From assembly GCA_902800395.1 (NCBI GenBank), contig CADCEC010000002.1, positions 1 through 64,000 on the forward strand: a DNA stretch of 64,000 bases. The letters are read 5' to 3'. The notes beneath the pieces were generated by a model. The model searched no databases, was not told the DNA's origin, and saw only the letters and a list, made by a program, of their open reading frames with translations. The first letter of the stretch is position 1, and each line of letters opens with the position of its first letter. The stretch comes from an uncultured Bacteroidota bacterium (GTDB lineage: Bacteria > Bacteroidota > Bacteroidia > Bacteroidales > P3). The translations under genes were made by a program, and so were the position numbers. This document shows, one piece after another, positions 25,068-33,783 of this stretch.

Positions 25068-26540
25068 ATGCATAAAATGAGACATTTTTTGATTGCCTTC
25101 CTGGCCTGTGCTCTCGTCTTTGGCGCTGTCGATGTACAGGCACAGACAGGGAAGAAAAAGAAGAAATCTTCGAAGGCTAAGACCGAGAAGACTGACAAAA
25201 AAACCAAGAAAAAGACAGAGGAACCCGCAGTTCCTGCCTTTGTACAGTTGCCTGCCAACAGTAACGACTGCCTTTTCCCCATCACCCTTGAGATGGATGT
25301 TCCTTATGGTCCCACCACCGCTCCCGATGGTGCCGGTCGCATCCAGGAGATTGTCGCCGACAAGGCGCATCCCAATATCTTCGAGCGTGAGCACAACTCG
25401 GTGTGGTATAAATTCACCGTGCCCTACAATGGCGAACTTGAGATTGCTATTTGGCAACAGTCGCCGTGGGACGACTACGACTTCCTCGTCTATAAGAATA
25501 CCGGCAACTACTTCTCCAACCAGGTGATGCTCAACAAGGTGAACCCTGCGGCCGTGAATATGGCCGGCATCGACAGCGCCCTGATGTTCAAGACCGTTAT
25601 GCGTTCCGACAAGGAGAAGGCAAAAGCCGAGGCTGAAGCTCGCAAGGCTGAGCGCCGTGCCGCCACCACCAAACTTGGTGACGACCTGCCTCCCCTCGAG
25701 CAGCAGCCTGTTGTTGACAGCAAGCCCACTATCGGCATGTTCTGCGATGCCACCGACGTGATGCTCACCAAGAAGCAGACGGGGAAATACATCAAATCCA
25801 TCCCTGTGCGTGCTGGCGAGGAATACTACATTGTCCTCGATAATCGCACCGTCAATGGCCAGGGGCATACGATCAAGGTCTCGGTCCATGTCAACGCCTA
25901 CGAGCCTATCGTGGTATTCTATGACCGTAAAGGCAAGAAATATGTGGATGTCAACTTGATGATTCTCGAGCGCGGAGGACAAGGTGGTGAGCGCACCATC
26001 GTCAATGATGAGCACTTCCGTGGTGGCCGTATCAAATTCATCCCCGGCTACAGCTACCTCCTCTATGCCAAGCGTGACGGCTACTTCTCAGTTTACCGCG
26101 AGTTCAACTCGCGTGCCCTTATGGAGAGTGGCGACACCATCATGAAATTTGATATGGAACGCACCGAGCGTGGTTCCACCTTCCCCATCCACAACCTCGA
26201 CTTCGAAAGTGGCGAGGCGACACTCATCGGCAACTACGACTCTGTCCTCATGGACTATGTCGCCATGTTCCGCAACCACCCCGAGGTGAACTTCCTCGTC
26301 AAAGGCTATGTGCAGAGCTATGGTGTCAATGTCGAAGCCGACATGTTGCTCTCCCTCGACCGTGCCAAGAGTATCAAGAACTGGTTCATCAAGCACGGCA
26401 TTGATGCCACCCGCATCACCACTGCCGGTATGACCAAGAACGAAATCAAGCGTGCTGCAGCGGCAGCCCTCAACGAGAAAGGCGGAGGCTTCAGCAGCGT
26501 CAAGGCCGAACTCATCATAACAGGCAAGGACGCCAAATGA
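25068..26540 (+). CDS. OmpA-family outer-membrane/peptidoglycan-binding protein
   Basis: About 490 residues from MHKMRHFLIAFLACALVFGA, a signal peptide, followed by a lysine-rich linker (KKKKKSSKAKTEKTDKKTKK). The middle part is beta-rich with a V-W-Y-K-F-T-V region, possibly a carbohydrate- or lipid-binding sandwich. The C-terminal ~120 residues are OmpA-like: NLDFESGEATLIG, L-S-L-D-R-A-K-S-I-K-N-W-F and G-I-D-A-T-R-I. It probably ties the outer membrane to peptidoglycan. ATG 25068 is chosen because it follows the promoter box and starts a proper signal sequence. Confidence 0.85.
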   Translation: MHKMRHFLIAFLACALVFGAVDVQAQTGKKKKKSSKAKTEKTDKKTKKKTEEPAVPAFVQLPANSNDCLFPITLEMDVPYGPTTAPDGAGRIQEIVADKAHPNIFEREHNSVWYKFTVPYNGELEIAIWQQSPWDDYDFLVYKNTGNYFSNQVMLNKVNPAAVNMAGIDSALMFKTVMRSDKEKAKAEAEARKAERRAATTKLGDDLPPLEQQPVVDSKPTIGMFCDATDVMLTKKQTGKYIKSIPVRAGEEYYIVLDNRTVNGQGHTIKVSVHVNAYEPIVVFYDRKGKKYVDVNLMILERGGQGGERTIVNDEHFRGGRIKFIPGYSYLLYAKRDGYFSVYREFNSRALMESGDTIMKFDMERTERGSTFPIHNLDFESGEATLIGNYDSVLMDYVAMFRNHPEVNFLVKGYVQSYGVNVEADMLLSLDRAKSIKNWFIKHGIDATRITTAGMTKNEIKRAAAAALNEKGGGFSSVKAELIITGKDAK

Positions 26541-26572
26541 ATTAAGAAATAAATAATAGGAATTAAGAATCG

Positions 26573-26602
26573 AAAACCTCTACCCCGTAGGGGTTTTCTT
26601 TT
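26573..26602 (+). terminator. Terminator after the OmpA-family gene
   Basis: AAAACC-t-CTAC pairs with GTAG-g-GGTTTT across a CCC loop and is followed by CTTTT. It lies 13 bp before the next start codon, so it could also act as an attenuator. Confidence 0.55.
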
Positions 26603-26614
26603 AATAAAGATATT

Positions 26615-29600
26615 ATGAAGAAGTTGTTTGTAGTGGGGCTGTTAGGCCTGATGGGTTTGATGGGCAATATGTTGCATGCACAAACCGACTGGAAGAAGGT
26701 GGAGCGACTATTGAACGAGGGCTCCTATAAGAGTGCCTACACAGAAGCGGAATCGGTCTATAAGAAGACCCGTAACAGCAACGAACTGTTGACGGCCGCA
26801 TGGTATATGAGCCGTGCAGCCGCCGAATACCAGGAAGATTACTACGACAGTGCGGTGGCGCACTACCGAGCCATCTTGCCGCGGCTCGATGCCGTCGACC
26901 GTGCGGTATGCTACGCTTTCCTGGGAGACAAGGATTCTGCCCTGATGGACGAGGGAACCTTGAAGCAAACCGACTCTGAGCGTCTGAAACGGTTCTGCTA
27001 CGAAGAACGATACGGAGACGACCTGAAAGGAGTGAACCTCACCCCGACGGCCTACGACGTGGTGATGAATGCCCTGCTGGAGCGCGACAGAAAGAACGTC
27101 GCCCTGATGCAGAAACTGATAGATTTCCACCAGGGAGACGACGATTTCATCCGCATCACCCTCGACCTCAAGCTGCTCGATCTGCAGGGTTACAATCCCC
27201 GGTCGGTGCGGTATCAGGAGCGGGTGCAGGGTTATATCAACAAGTATCGAGGCAGCAGCTGTCCGTTGTTGGCGCAGCTCTACCACCGTATGGCGGAGCA
27301 TCTGTCGAACAACGGACGCAAGGTGGAGGCCCTCAGCTATTGCGACACCGCCATTGCCCTCTTCCCCAAGAGCTTCGGCGGCGGCAACTGCGCCAACCTG
27401 CGCAGCACCATCTGCCGCGAATATATCGGATTCAACTACAGCAGCGAAGGCACCGCCTATCCCGACCGCCCGTCGCTCCACTCGCTGAGCTGCAACAACC
27501 TCTCCCGCATCCATTTCGCTGTCTATCCTTTTAAGGGTAAAGATGTCGACAAGTTCATCAAGCGGCTGCCCAAAGCTGTACATCGGTGGAGTCTCGAGGT
27601 GAATGACGACGGCAGCCACAATGCCCACGACCTTATCTTCTCCGTGCCCGCGCTCCCGATGGGACGCTATGTGCTGATGGCTTCCGCCGACGAAAAGTTC
27701 AACGATGGGGACGCCTATATGACCCTCGAATGCTGCGACTTCGCCATTTGTAATGTCGGCAACGGCGAGTTCATGATGCTCGACGTCGTCAGCGGCGCTC
27801 CCATCAAAGGGCAGAAAGTCGTTTTGTTGTATTATTATGAAAAGAAAACCTTTGATACCGTCTCCACCCAAGCCGACGGCCGCTTCTCCATCCCCGCAAA
27901 CAAGTATGTCGAAAGCCTGTGCATTGAGCGAGGAGGCGTCACCTTCGAACGGAACGTATGGACTTATGGTCGGGAAACGTTGGAGGAGAGAAAGCAAAAC
28001 GTCGACGCCCATGTCGTCTTCGACCGCCCCATCTACCGTCCGGGCGACACGGTCCACTATGCGGCCGTGCTCTACAAAACCGACCGTGTGGACGGCCGCG
28101 TTGCATCCAATCGTGGCGTCACGCTGAAGATCTACGACCCCTTCCGCAACGATGTAGAGCGCCTCTCGCTCTTTGCCGACGACCACGGGGTGGTGAGCGC
28201 CACCTTTGTCCTTTCCAAGGATGCTATGCCGGGCAACTGGTCGGCCGATCTCTCGTCGGGCGACTACTCCACCCATAGCTATTTCCGCGTGGAGGAATAC
28301 AAGCAGCCGAAGTTCATGGTCTCACTCGAGCAGCCCAAAGTGGCGCCCGCTTTCGGCCAGACCTACACCCTCCGTGGACTGGCAAAGGCCTATAGCGGTG
28401 CCAATATCTCCGATGCCAAGGTGAAATACACCGTCTTGCGCACCTGCAACATGTTCCGCAGGAACGGCACAAGTACCGATACCAGCTTCACCGACAGTAC
28501 CGTTACCGCTGCCGACGGCTCGTTCGAGATACCCTTCACCCCCATGCCCGACACCTCCCTCTACGCCCTCTACAGGCCTGTCTACCGCTATACCGTGCGT
28601 GTCGACGTGACCGACCTCAACGGCGAGACCCACAACGCCTCCTATTCTGTCCATGTCGGCTATGTCAACAAACAGATTTCCCTCGCCGACAACAAAGAGA
28701 GAACCAACGAACTGCCCGCAATCAGATACTCCTACAGCGACCTCAACGGCAACCCGCTCGAAGGCGATATAACCCTCAAGATAGAACTCCTGCGGCTGCC
28801 CGACCCTGTGAAGCTGACCCCGTCGGTCATCAGGAACAATCCCCAGGCCGAAATGACCCTCGGCCGCGACGAGTTCCTCCGCCTCTATCCCAACTATGCC
28901 TATTCCGCTCAGGAAAACAGACTCGACAACTGGCAGACGGACTGGAGCCATCACATGCAACACCATGCCGACGGGAGCAAGTCGACCTACTCCGTCGACC
29001 TCAAGGACATGAAGCTCCCTTCGGGCGAATACCGCATTGTGGCCACGGTCGGCGAAGTCGCCGACACGCTTTATGTCACCCTCGTGCATCCGCGTTCGCG
29101 CACGCTCCCCACCGCCGATCTCCTCTGGATGGATGCGCCCCAAGAGGCTGAGGTGGGCACTACCTGCACTGTGCGCTATGCTTCAGCCTTCGACGGCACA
29201 CAGGTCTTCTATGTGTTGATGGGACCCGACGGCCAGGAGATCGACTCCCGCTGGCTCACCGCCGACCGCCGCATCCGCAGCATTTCCATCCCCGTAGACT
29301 CCTCGTTGCTCGGCAGTTTCAAGGTGCAGTTTGTCACCATCCGCGACGGGGTGCCGTGGCTTGATTACCGCACTGTCACCGTGCCTTTTACCCACAAGAA
29401 ACTCGTTGTCGACATTGCCACTTTCCGCGACAAACTCCAGCCCGGAGAGCAGGAGGAATGGACCATCAAAGTGAAGGGCGGCGAACAGGGGACGGAAAGC
29501 ACGCTCCTTATGACCATGTACGACGACGCCCTCAACTCCTATGGAGGCCAACCCCGCTGGCAGTTCTACCCCTGGCGCTACGGCAATCACCCCTTGACTT

Positions 29601-32236
29601 TATGGAATCAGTTCCGTCCCCTGACCACCCCCTATTATCAGGAAATCAACCTCCTGCACTACGACATTGCCGATTACTACAAACTCAACCTCGCCGAGGG
29701 CCTTTTCCGCCGCTACGATGGGGTGGAGGTCTTCGCCATCTCCATGGATGAATCTCGCGCCGTCAAGTCCACCGCCCGCGGCGAGAGCGGCATGGTCACC
29801 ATGCAGGGCAATGTTCGCAAACGGACGGGCGTCAACGTCAACAGTGCAAAGATGGCCGTGCAGACAGCCGATGCTGTTGAACTCGAGGAAGAAGCTGCAC
29901 TCGAAGCGCCGGCGGCCGACTTAGTGGAGACTTCCGAAGTCAAGCTCCGCTCCAACCTCAGCACCCTGGCCTTCTTCGTCTCCGACCTCCGCACCGACTC
30001 CTCCGGCACCGCCATCTACCGCTTCCGTGTGCCCGAACTGCTCACTCGCTGGAACGTTCACGGCCTCGCCTTCACCGACGACCTGAAAATCGGCACCCTC
30101 GACCGCACCCTCGTCACCCAGAAACCTCTCATGGTGCAGCCCAATATCCCGCGCTTCCTGCGTCACGGCGACAGCCTCGTGCTTATGGCTAAGGTGGTGA
30201 ACCTCACCGACGACGAACGCAAGGTGAGAGTGCTGTTCAGTCTGAATAATCAGAATACTCCGATGATTCTGAAAGAGCAGATGGTCACCGTCCCCGCCCA
30301 AGGCTCTGCCCAGGTGACCTTTCCCATTGCTGACCTACCCACCGACCTCTATGTCGCCACCTATGAAATCACAGCCCAGACAATCGATGGGAACGATACC
30401 CTTGCAACTTATAGCGACGGCGAACGCGGCGAAATCCCCGTCGTCTCCTCCCGTCAGGCCGTCACCCTCTCGCAACCCCTCTATATCAATGGCAAAGGCG
30501 AAAAAACTTTCCACTTTCCACTTTCCACTTTCCACTCCTCAACTACAGCCGAACCCCACCTCCTTGCTGCCGAGCTGGTCAGCAATCCCGTGTGGCTTGC
30601 CATCAAGTCGATGCCCTATCTCAAACAACAGGAGAATCCCTCCACGCTCTATCTTGCCAACAGCCTCTATGTCAACACTCTTGCCAATAAAATACTAGAA
30701 AAACTAGATATTATAGAAATGCTAGGAAAACTAGCTGACACCGCCAATACCCGTTTGAAGATTAATGAGGATGTCAAGCAGACGCTCCTTGAGGCTACCC
30801 CGTGGCTCCGCGATGCGGAAGCCGAGGTGGAACAACGACAAGCTATAGCCAACTACTTCGACTCTGCCCGTCTTTCGGAGGAATTCTCCAAACTGAATGC
30901 CCAGCTTGCCTCTCGTCAGAACTCCGACGGTGGTTGGAGTTGGATGCCCGAGGGCGAAAGCTCCACTTGGGTCACCATGCAGGTCCTAAAGCGCTTGTCG
31001 ATACTCAAGCAATCAGACAATCAAGCAATCAAGCAATCTCTTTCCTACGTTGATCGCGAGGAGCAGCGCCACTACGAGAAATACATCAAGCCCTACTTGA
31101 AGAAATACAAGTGGGAACCCGACAACATCGAGTATCTCTACACACGTTCATATTATGGAAAAGGCAGCACGGAGGCTTACAAGTTCTACTACAAGAACGC
31201 TTTGAAGAACTATAGGAAGTACAACGGCCTATACACTCAAGCCCAGTTGGCCCTTATCTTCCAGCGTCACGGGGACAAGAAGGCTGCTCGCGACCTCATC
31301 CGTCGCATCAAGGAGAAAAGCCTCACGAACGATGAGATGGGTATGTATTGGCGCGACAACCGTAGTGGTTGGTGTTGGTACGAGCGTCCCATCGAGACAC
31401 AATCGCTCCTCATCCAGGCCTTCCGTGAGGTGACTCCGCAGGATACCGCCTCTATCGCCCTTATGCAGCAATGGCTCCTCAAGCAGAAACAGACCACCCA
31501 CTGGGGCAACGACCGCGCTAGCGTCGAAGCCATCAGTGCTTTGGTGATGGCTTCAACTAATGTAACTAGTACAGCTAGCCCAACTAGTCTTGAAGCCCTC
31601 AAGAGCACCACAATGACTCTCTGCGGTATCGACCTCTCGGCACCCTCCGAAGGCCTCGAAGGTTACCGCTCGCAGCGTTGGGAAGGTCCCGCACTCGACA
31701 GCATCATCGCCCTCGGCGACAGCACCATCACCATCCGCAAGAACACTTCCGGTATTGCTTGGGGATCCGTCTACTTCCAATACACCGACGATATGGACAA
31801 GATACCCTCTTCCGAGAGCGGCATCACGATAAGTCGGAGGTATGAATTAAGAGGTCAGACAATTCAACCTCCAACCTCCGACCTCCGACCTCCTACCTCA
31901 CTAAAGGTGGGTGACCGCATCAAGGTCCGCATCGATATTTCCTGCGACCGAACGATGGAGTACCTTGAACTCATCGACGGACGTCCTTCCTGCGTCGAAC
32001 CCCTGAGCACCCGCGCCGGTTGGTGTTGGAATGACGGACTTCGCTACTATGTCGATGTTAAGAATACCGCCACCCATTGCTACATCAACCGCCTCGAGAA
32101 AGGCAAGTATTTTTTTGAATATGAGGTTTATGTAACCAACCCTGGCACCTTCCTCGCTGGTCCCGTCACCATGCAGTGTATGTATGCTCCAGAGTTCCGC
32201 GCTACTGCCCCTGCACAGCGTTTAAAGGTGAATTGA
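26615..32236 (+). CDS. Bacterial alpha-2-macroglobulin-like protein
   Basis: A 1873-aa exported protein (signal MKKLFVVGLLGLMGLMGNMLHAQ). Domains include MG2/A2M_N with F-D-R-P-I-Y-R-P-G-D-T-V-H, a central bait-like region, the A2M domain (TRWNVHGLAFTDDLKIGT) and a C-terminal alpha/alpha toroid with G-W-S-W-M-P and GWCWYERPIETQSLLIQAF. Where thioester-bearing relatives have P-Y-G-C-x-E-Q, this protein has MPYLKQQENPST (about residue 1331), so the thioester cysteine is missing. Several in-frame repeat stretches are present: 30507-30537, 31010-31042, 31553-31590 and 31861-31902. It may trap proteases or act in envelope housekeeping. Confidence 0.9.
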   Translation: MKKLFVVGLLGLMGLMGNMLHAQTDWKKVERLLNEGSYKSAYTEAESVYKKTRNSNELLTAAWYMSRAAAEYQEDYYDSAVAHYRAILPRLDAVDRAVCYAFLGDKDSALMDEGTLKQTDSERLKRFCYEERYGDDLKGVNLTPTAYDVVMNALLERDRKNVALMQKLIDFHQGDDDFIRITLDLKLLDLQGYNPRSVRYQERVQGYINKYRGSSCPLLAQLYHRMAEHLSNNGRKVEALSYCDTAIALFPKSFGGGNCANLRSTICREYIGFNYSSEGTAYPDRPSLHSLSCNNLSRIHFAVYPFKGKDVDKFIKRLPKAVHRWSLEVNDDGSHNAHDLIFSVPALPMGRYVLMASADEKFNDGDAYMTLECCDFAICNVGNGEFMMLDVVSGAPIKGQKVVLLYYYEKKTFDTVSTQADGRFSIPANKYVESLCIERGGVTFERNVWTYGRETLEERKQNVDAHVVFDRPIYRPGDTVHYAAVLYKTDRVDGRVASNRGVTLKIYDPFRNDVERLSLFADDHGVVSATFVLSKDAMPGNWSADLSSGDYSTHSYFRVEEYKQPKFMVSLEQPKVAPAFGQTYTLRGLAKAYSGANISDAKVKYTVLRTCNMFRRNGTSTDTSFTDSTVTAADGSFEIPFTPMPDTSLYALYRPVYRYTVRVDVTDLNGETHNASYSVHVGYVNKQISLADNKERTNELPAIRYSYSDLNGNPLEGDITLKIELLRLPDPVKLTPSVIRNNPQAEMTLGRDEFLRLYPNYAYSAQENRLDNWQTDWSHHMQHHADGSKSTYSVDLKDMKLPSGEYRIVATVGEVADTLYVTLVHPRSRTLPTADLLWMDAPQEAEVGTTCTVRYASAFDGTQVFYVLMGPDGQEIDSRWLTADRRIRSISIPVDSSLLGSFKVQFVTIRDGVPWLDYRTVTVPFTHKKLVVDIATFRDKLQPGEQEEWTIKVKGGEQGTESTLLMTMYDDALNSYGGQPRWQFYPWRYGNHPLTLWNQFRPLTTPYYQEINLLHYDIADYYKLNLAEGLFRRYDGVEVFAISMDESRAVKSTARGESGMVTMQGNVRKRTGVNVNSAKMAVQTADAVELEEEAALEAPAADLVETSEVKLRSNLSTLAFFVSDLRTDSSGTAIYRFRVPELLTRWNVHGLAFTDDLKIGTLDRTLVTQKPLMVQPNIPRFLRHGDSLVLMAKVVNLTDDERKVRVLFSLNNQNTPMILKEQMVTVPAQGSAQVTFPIADLPTDLYVATYEITAQTIDGNDTLATYSDGERGEIPVVSSRQAVTLSQPLYINGKGEKTFHFPLSTFHSSTTAEPHLLAAELVSNPVWLAIKSMPYLKQQENPSTLYLANSLYVNTLANKILEKLDIIEMLGKLADTANTRLKINEDVKQTLLEATPWLRDAEAEVEQRQAIANYFDSARLSEEFSKLNAQLASRQNSDGGWSWMPEGESSTWVTMQVLKRLSILKQSDNQAIKQSLSYVDREEQRHYEKYIKPYLKKYKWEPDNIEYLYTRSYYGKGSTEAYKFYYKNALKNYRKYNGLYTQAQLALIFQRHGDKKAARDLIRRIKEKSLTNDEMGMYWRDNRSGWCWYERPIETQSLLIQAFREVTPQDTASIALMQQWLLKQKQTTHWGNDRASVEAISALVMASTNVTSTASPTSLEALKSTTMTLCGIDLSAPSEGLEGYRSQRWEGPALDSIIALGDSTITIRKNTSGIAWGSVYFQYTDDMDKIPSSESGITISRRYELRGQTIQPPTSDLRPPTSLKVGDRIKVRIDISCDRTMEYLELIDGRPSCVEPLSTRAGWCWNDGLRYYVDVKNTATHCYINRLEKGKYFFEYEVYVTNPGTFLAGPVTMQCMYAPEFRATAPAQRLKVN
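30507..30537 (+). repeat. In-frame TTTCCAC heptamers in the A2M gene
   Basis: Four TTTCCAC units encode FHFPLSTFHS; on the other strand this is the GTGGAAA unit that gives VESGKWK elsewhere. Confidence 0.85.
31010..31042 (+). repeat. In-frame AATCAAGC repeat in the A2M gene
   Basis: CAAGCAATCAGACAATCAAG-type units encode KQSDNQAIKQS in the toroid region. Confidence 0.65.
31553..31590 (+). repeat. In-frame AACTAGT repeat in the A2M gene
   Basis: Imperfect CTAGTA/CTAGCC units encode TNVTSTASPTS. Confidence 0.6.
31861..31902 (+). repeat. In-frame GACCTCC heptamers in the A2M gene
   Basis: About five GACCTCC/AACCTCC units encode QPPTSDLRPPTS. Confidence 0.75.
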
Positions 32237-32251
32237 TAATCAGTGTCTTAT

Positions 32252-32334
32252 AAACCATAACTCTTACTCATCTCTTACTCTCCTCTTACCCCTCTCTTGC
32301 CCCCCTCTCATGGGGGTAGGAGAGGGGATGGTTT
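32252..32334 (+). terminator. Large compound hairpin after the A2M gene (dispersed repeat, copy 1)
   Basis: Nested stems: AAACCAT (32252) with ATGGTTT (32328), CCCCTCTC (32289) with GAGAGGGG (32320), and CCCCC (32301) with GGGGG (32312). The 5' arm contains CTCTTACTC repeats. A similar structure is found at 56003-56087. Confidence 0.6.
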
Positions 32335-32365
32335 TAACAGATTGTTGAAAAAATATAGGCCAGAA

Positions 32366-32397
32366 TTTGTGGGGTTTCAATCTTTTTTGTATATTTG
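32366..32397 (+). promoter_or_regulatory. Promoter of the arginine deiminase gene
   Basis: TTTG (32366-32369), 20 bp, then TATATTTG (32390-32397): a canonical Bacteroidota -33/-7 promoter 60 bp before ATG 32458. Confidence 0.75.
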
Positions 32398-32457
32398 CAT
32401 TTTCACAATATTTACCCTGATAAGGTGAACTTATTGTGTATTAAATAATAATAGATA

Positions 32458-33729
32458 ATGAACAATAAAAATATAACCCCCTGTGCTGTGAATGTGGCTT
32501 CCGAGACCGGGACACTGCGTGCTGTGCTGTTGCATCGACCTGGTGTGGAGATTGAGCGCATGACGCCCCTGAATGCCGCCCACGCCCTTTACAGCGATAT
32601 CCTCAACAAGCCCATTGTCGACAACGAATACTCGAATTTCTGCGGCGTACTTGAGAAGTGGACGAATGTCTATTATGTTGAAGATATTCTCGAAGAACTA
32701 CTGAAAGACAATGATATACGCCGCCACCTTGTCTATGAGAGCTGCGATATGGACAATTGCGACGATGGACTCGCCGAGCAGTTGATGAGCTTCGATGCCA
32801 AGCAGTTGGCGGATGTTCTTATTGAAGGATATGAGGATCCGGAGTGGGGAGTGGAAAGTGGAAAGTGGAAAGAGGAAAGTGAGGAGCGGTATTTGCTGAA
32901 GCCGCTCTACAATCTTTTCTTCACCCGCGATGCCTCTTCGACGGTTTACAATCGCGTGTTGATTAACTCGATGAGTTTCGAGGTTCGTGAGCGCGAGACC
33001 CTTATCTACGAGGCTATCTTCAAGCATTTCTTCAAAGTGGAAACCCTCAACGCTATGGCTTGGGATCGCGATGCCCGCACTGAGGGCGGCGATGTGCAGA
33101 TTGCTTCGCCCGACCTGCTCTGCATTGGTCAAGGTATCCGTACCAACACCAAGGGTATCAAATATCTGGCGCAGACTTTTGCCAAAGAACGAGAGAAATT
33201 CAACATCTTGGTACAGGAACTGCCCAAGAGTCCCGAGAGTTTCATCCATCTCGACATGGTGTTCACCTTCCTTGGCAAGCACCAGTGCATGGCTTTCGAA
33301 CCCATGCTGAAGAAGACGGGCCTCTTTGCTGGTAAGGACACTACACTGATTTCTATAGAGAAAGGCAATATCAGCTACAAAAAGTTCCCCAATATTGTGA
33401 AGGGACTGGAGAGTTTGGGTTGGGACATCGAGCCCGTTATCGGTGGCGGCAGCGACCCGTGGGTGCAGCTGCGTGAGCAGTGGCATTCGGGCTGCAACTT
33501 CTTCTCCATGGGCGACGGCAAGATTATCGGTTACCGCCGAAATACGCAGACCATCGAGGCGTTGGACAAGGCAGGTTTTGCAGTACTCAATGCCGAAGAT
33601 ATTGTGAGCGGCAAGGTGAACATGAAAGACTATGAGAAGTTCGTCGCCGCCTTCCCCGGCAGCGAATTGCCGAGAGCCGGCGGAGGTGCTCGCTGCATGA
33701 CGATGCCGATATTGAGGGATAATGGTTAA
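32458..33729 (+). CDS. arcA: Arginine deiminase
   Basis: A 423-aa guanidino-modifying enzyme that hydrolyses L-arginine to citrulline and ammonia. Motifs include L-L-H-R-P-G, F-F-T-R-D-A, E-G-G-D-V, H-L-D-M-V-F and the C-terminal GGGARCMTMP with the catalytic cysteine. A GTGGAAA heptamer insertion (32848-32880) adds GVESGKWKEESEE at about residues 130-142 without changing frame. Carbamate kinase and ornithine carbamoyltransferase genes are not adjacent, so the arc pathway is not clustered here. It is the first gene after a strong promoter and probably monocistronic. Confidence 0.93.
   Translation: MNNKNITPCAVNVASETGTLRAVLLHRPGVEIERMTPLNAAHALYSDILNKPIVDNEYSNFCGVLEKWTNVYYVEDILEELLKDNDIRRHLVYESCDMDNCDDGLAEQLMSFDAKQLADVLIEGYEDPEWGVESGKWKEESEERYLLKPLYNLFFTRDASSTVYNRVLINSMSFEVRERETLIYEAIFKHFFKVETLNAMAWDRDARTEGGDVQIASPDLLCIGQGIRTNTKGIKYLAQTFAKEREKFNILVQELPKSPESFIHLDMVFTFLGKHQCMAFEPMLKKTGLFAGKDTTLISIEKGNISYKKFPNIVKGLESLGWDIEPVIGGGSDPWVQLREQWHSGCNFFSMGDGKIIGYRRNTQTIEALDKAGFAVLNAEDIVSGKVNMKDYEKFVAAFPGSELPRAGGGARCMTMPILRDNG
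32848..32880 (+). repeat. In-frame GTGGAAA repeat in arcA
   Basis: Three to four GTGGAAA units encode VESGKWKEES. Confidence 0.88.
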
Positions 33730-33783
33730 CGGTTAATGGTTAACGTTGAAGCGAATCAAGCGAAATAATAAATTTCAAAATTA

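Noticed and set aside
26708-28276. 522-codon minus-strand frame opposite the A2M gene
   Set aside because: Antisense shadow caused by codon bias; valine/histidine/glycine-rich composition typical of such shadows.
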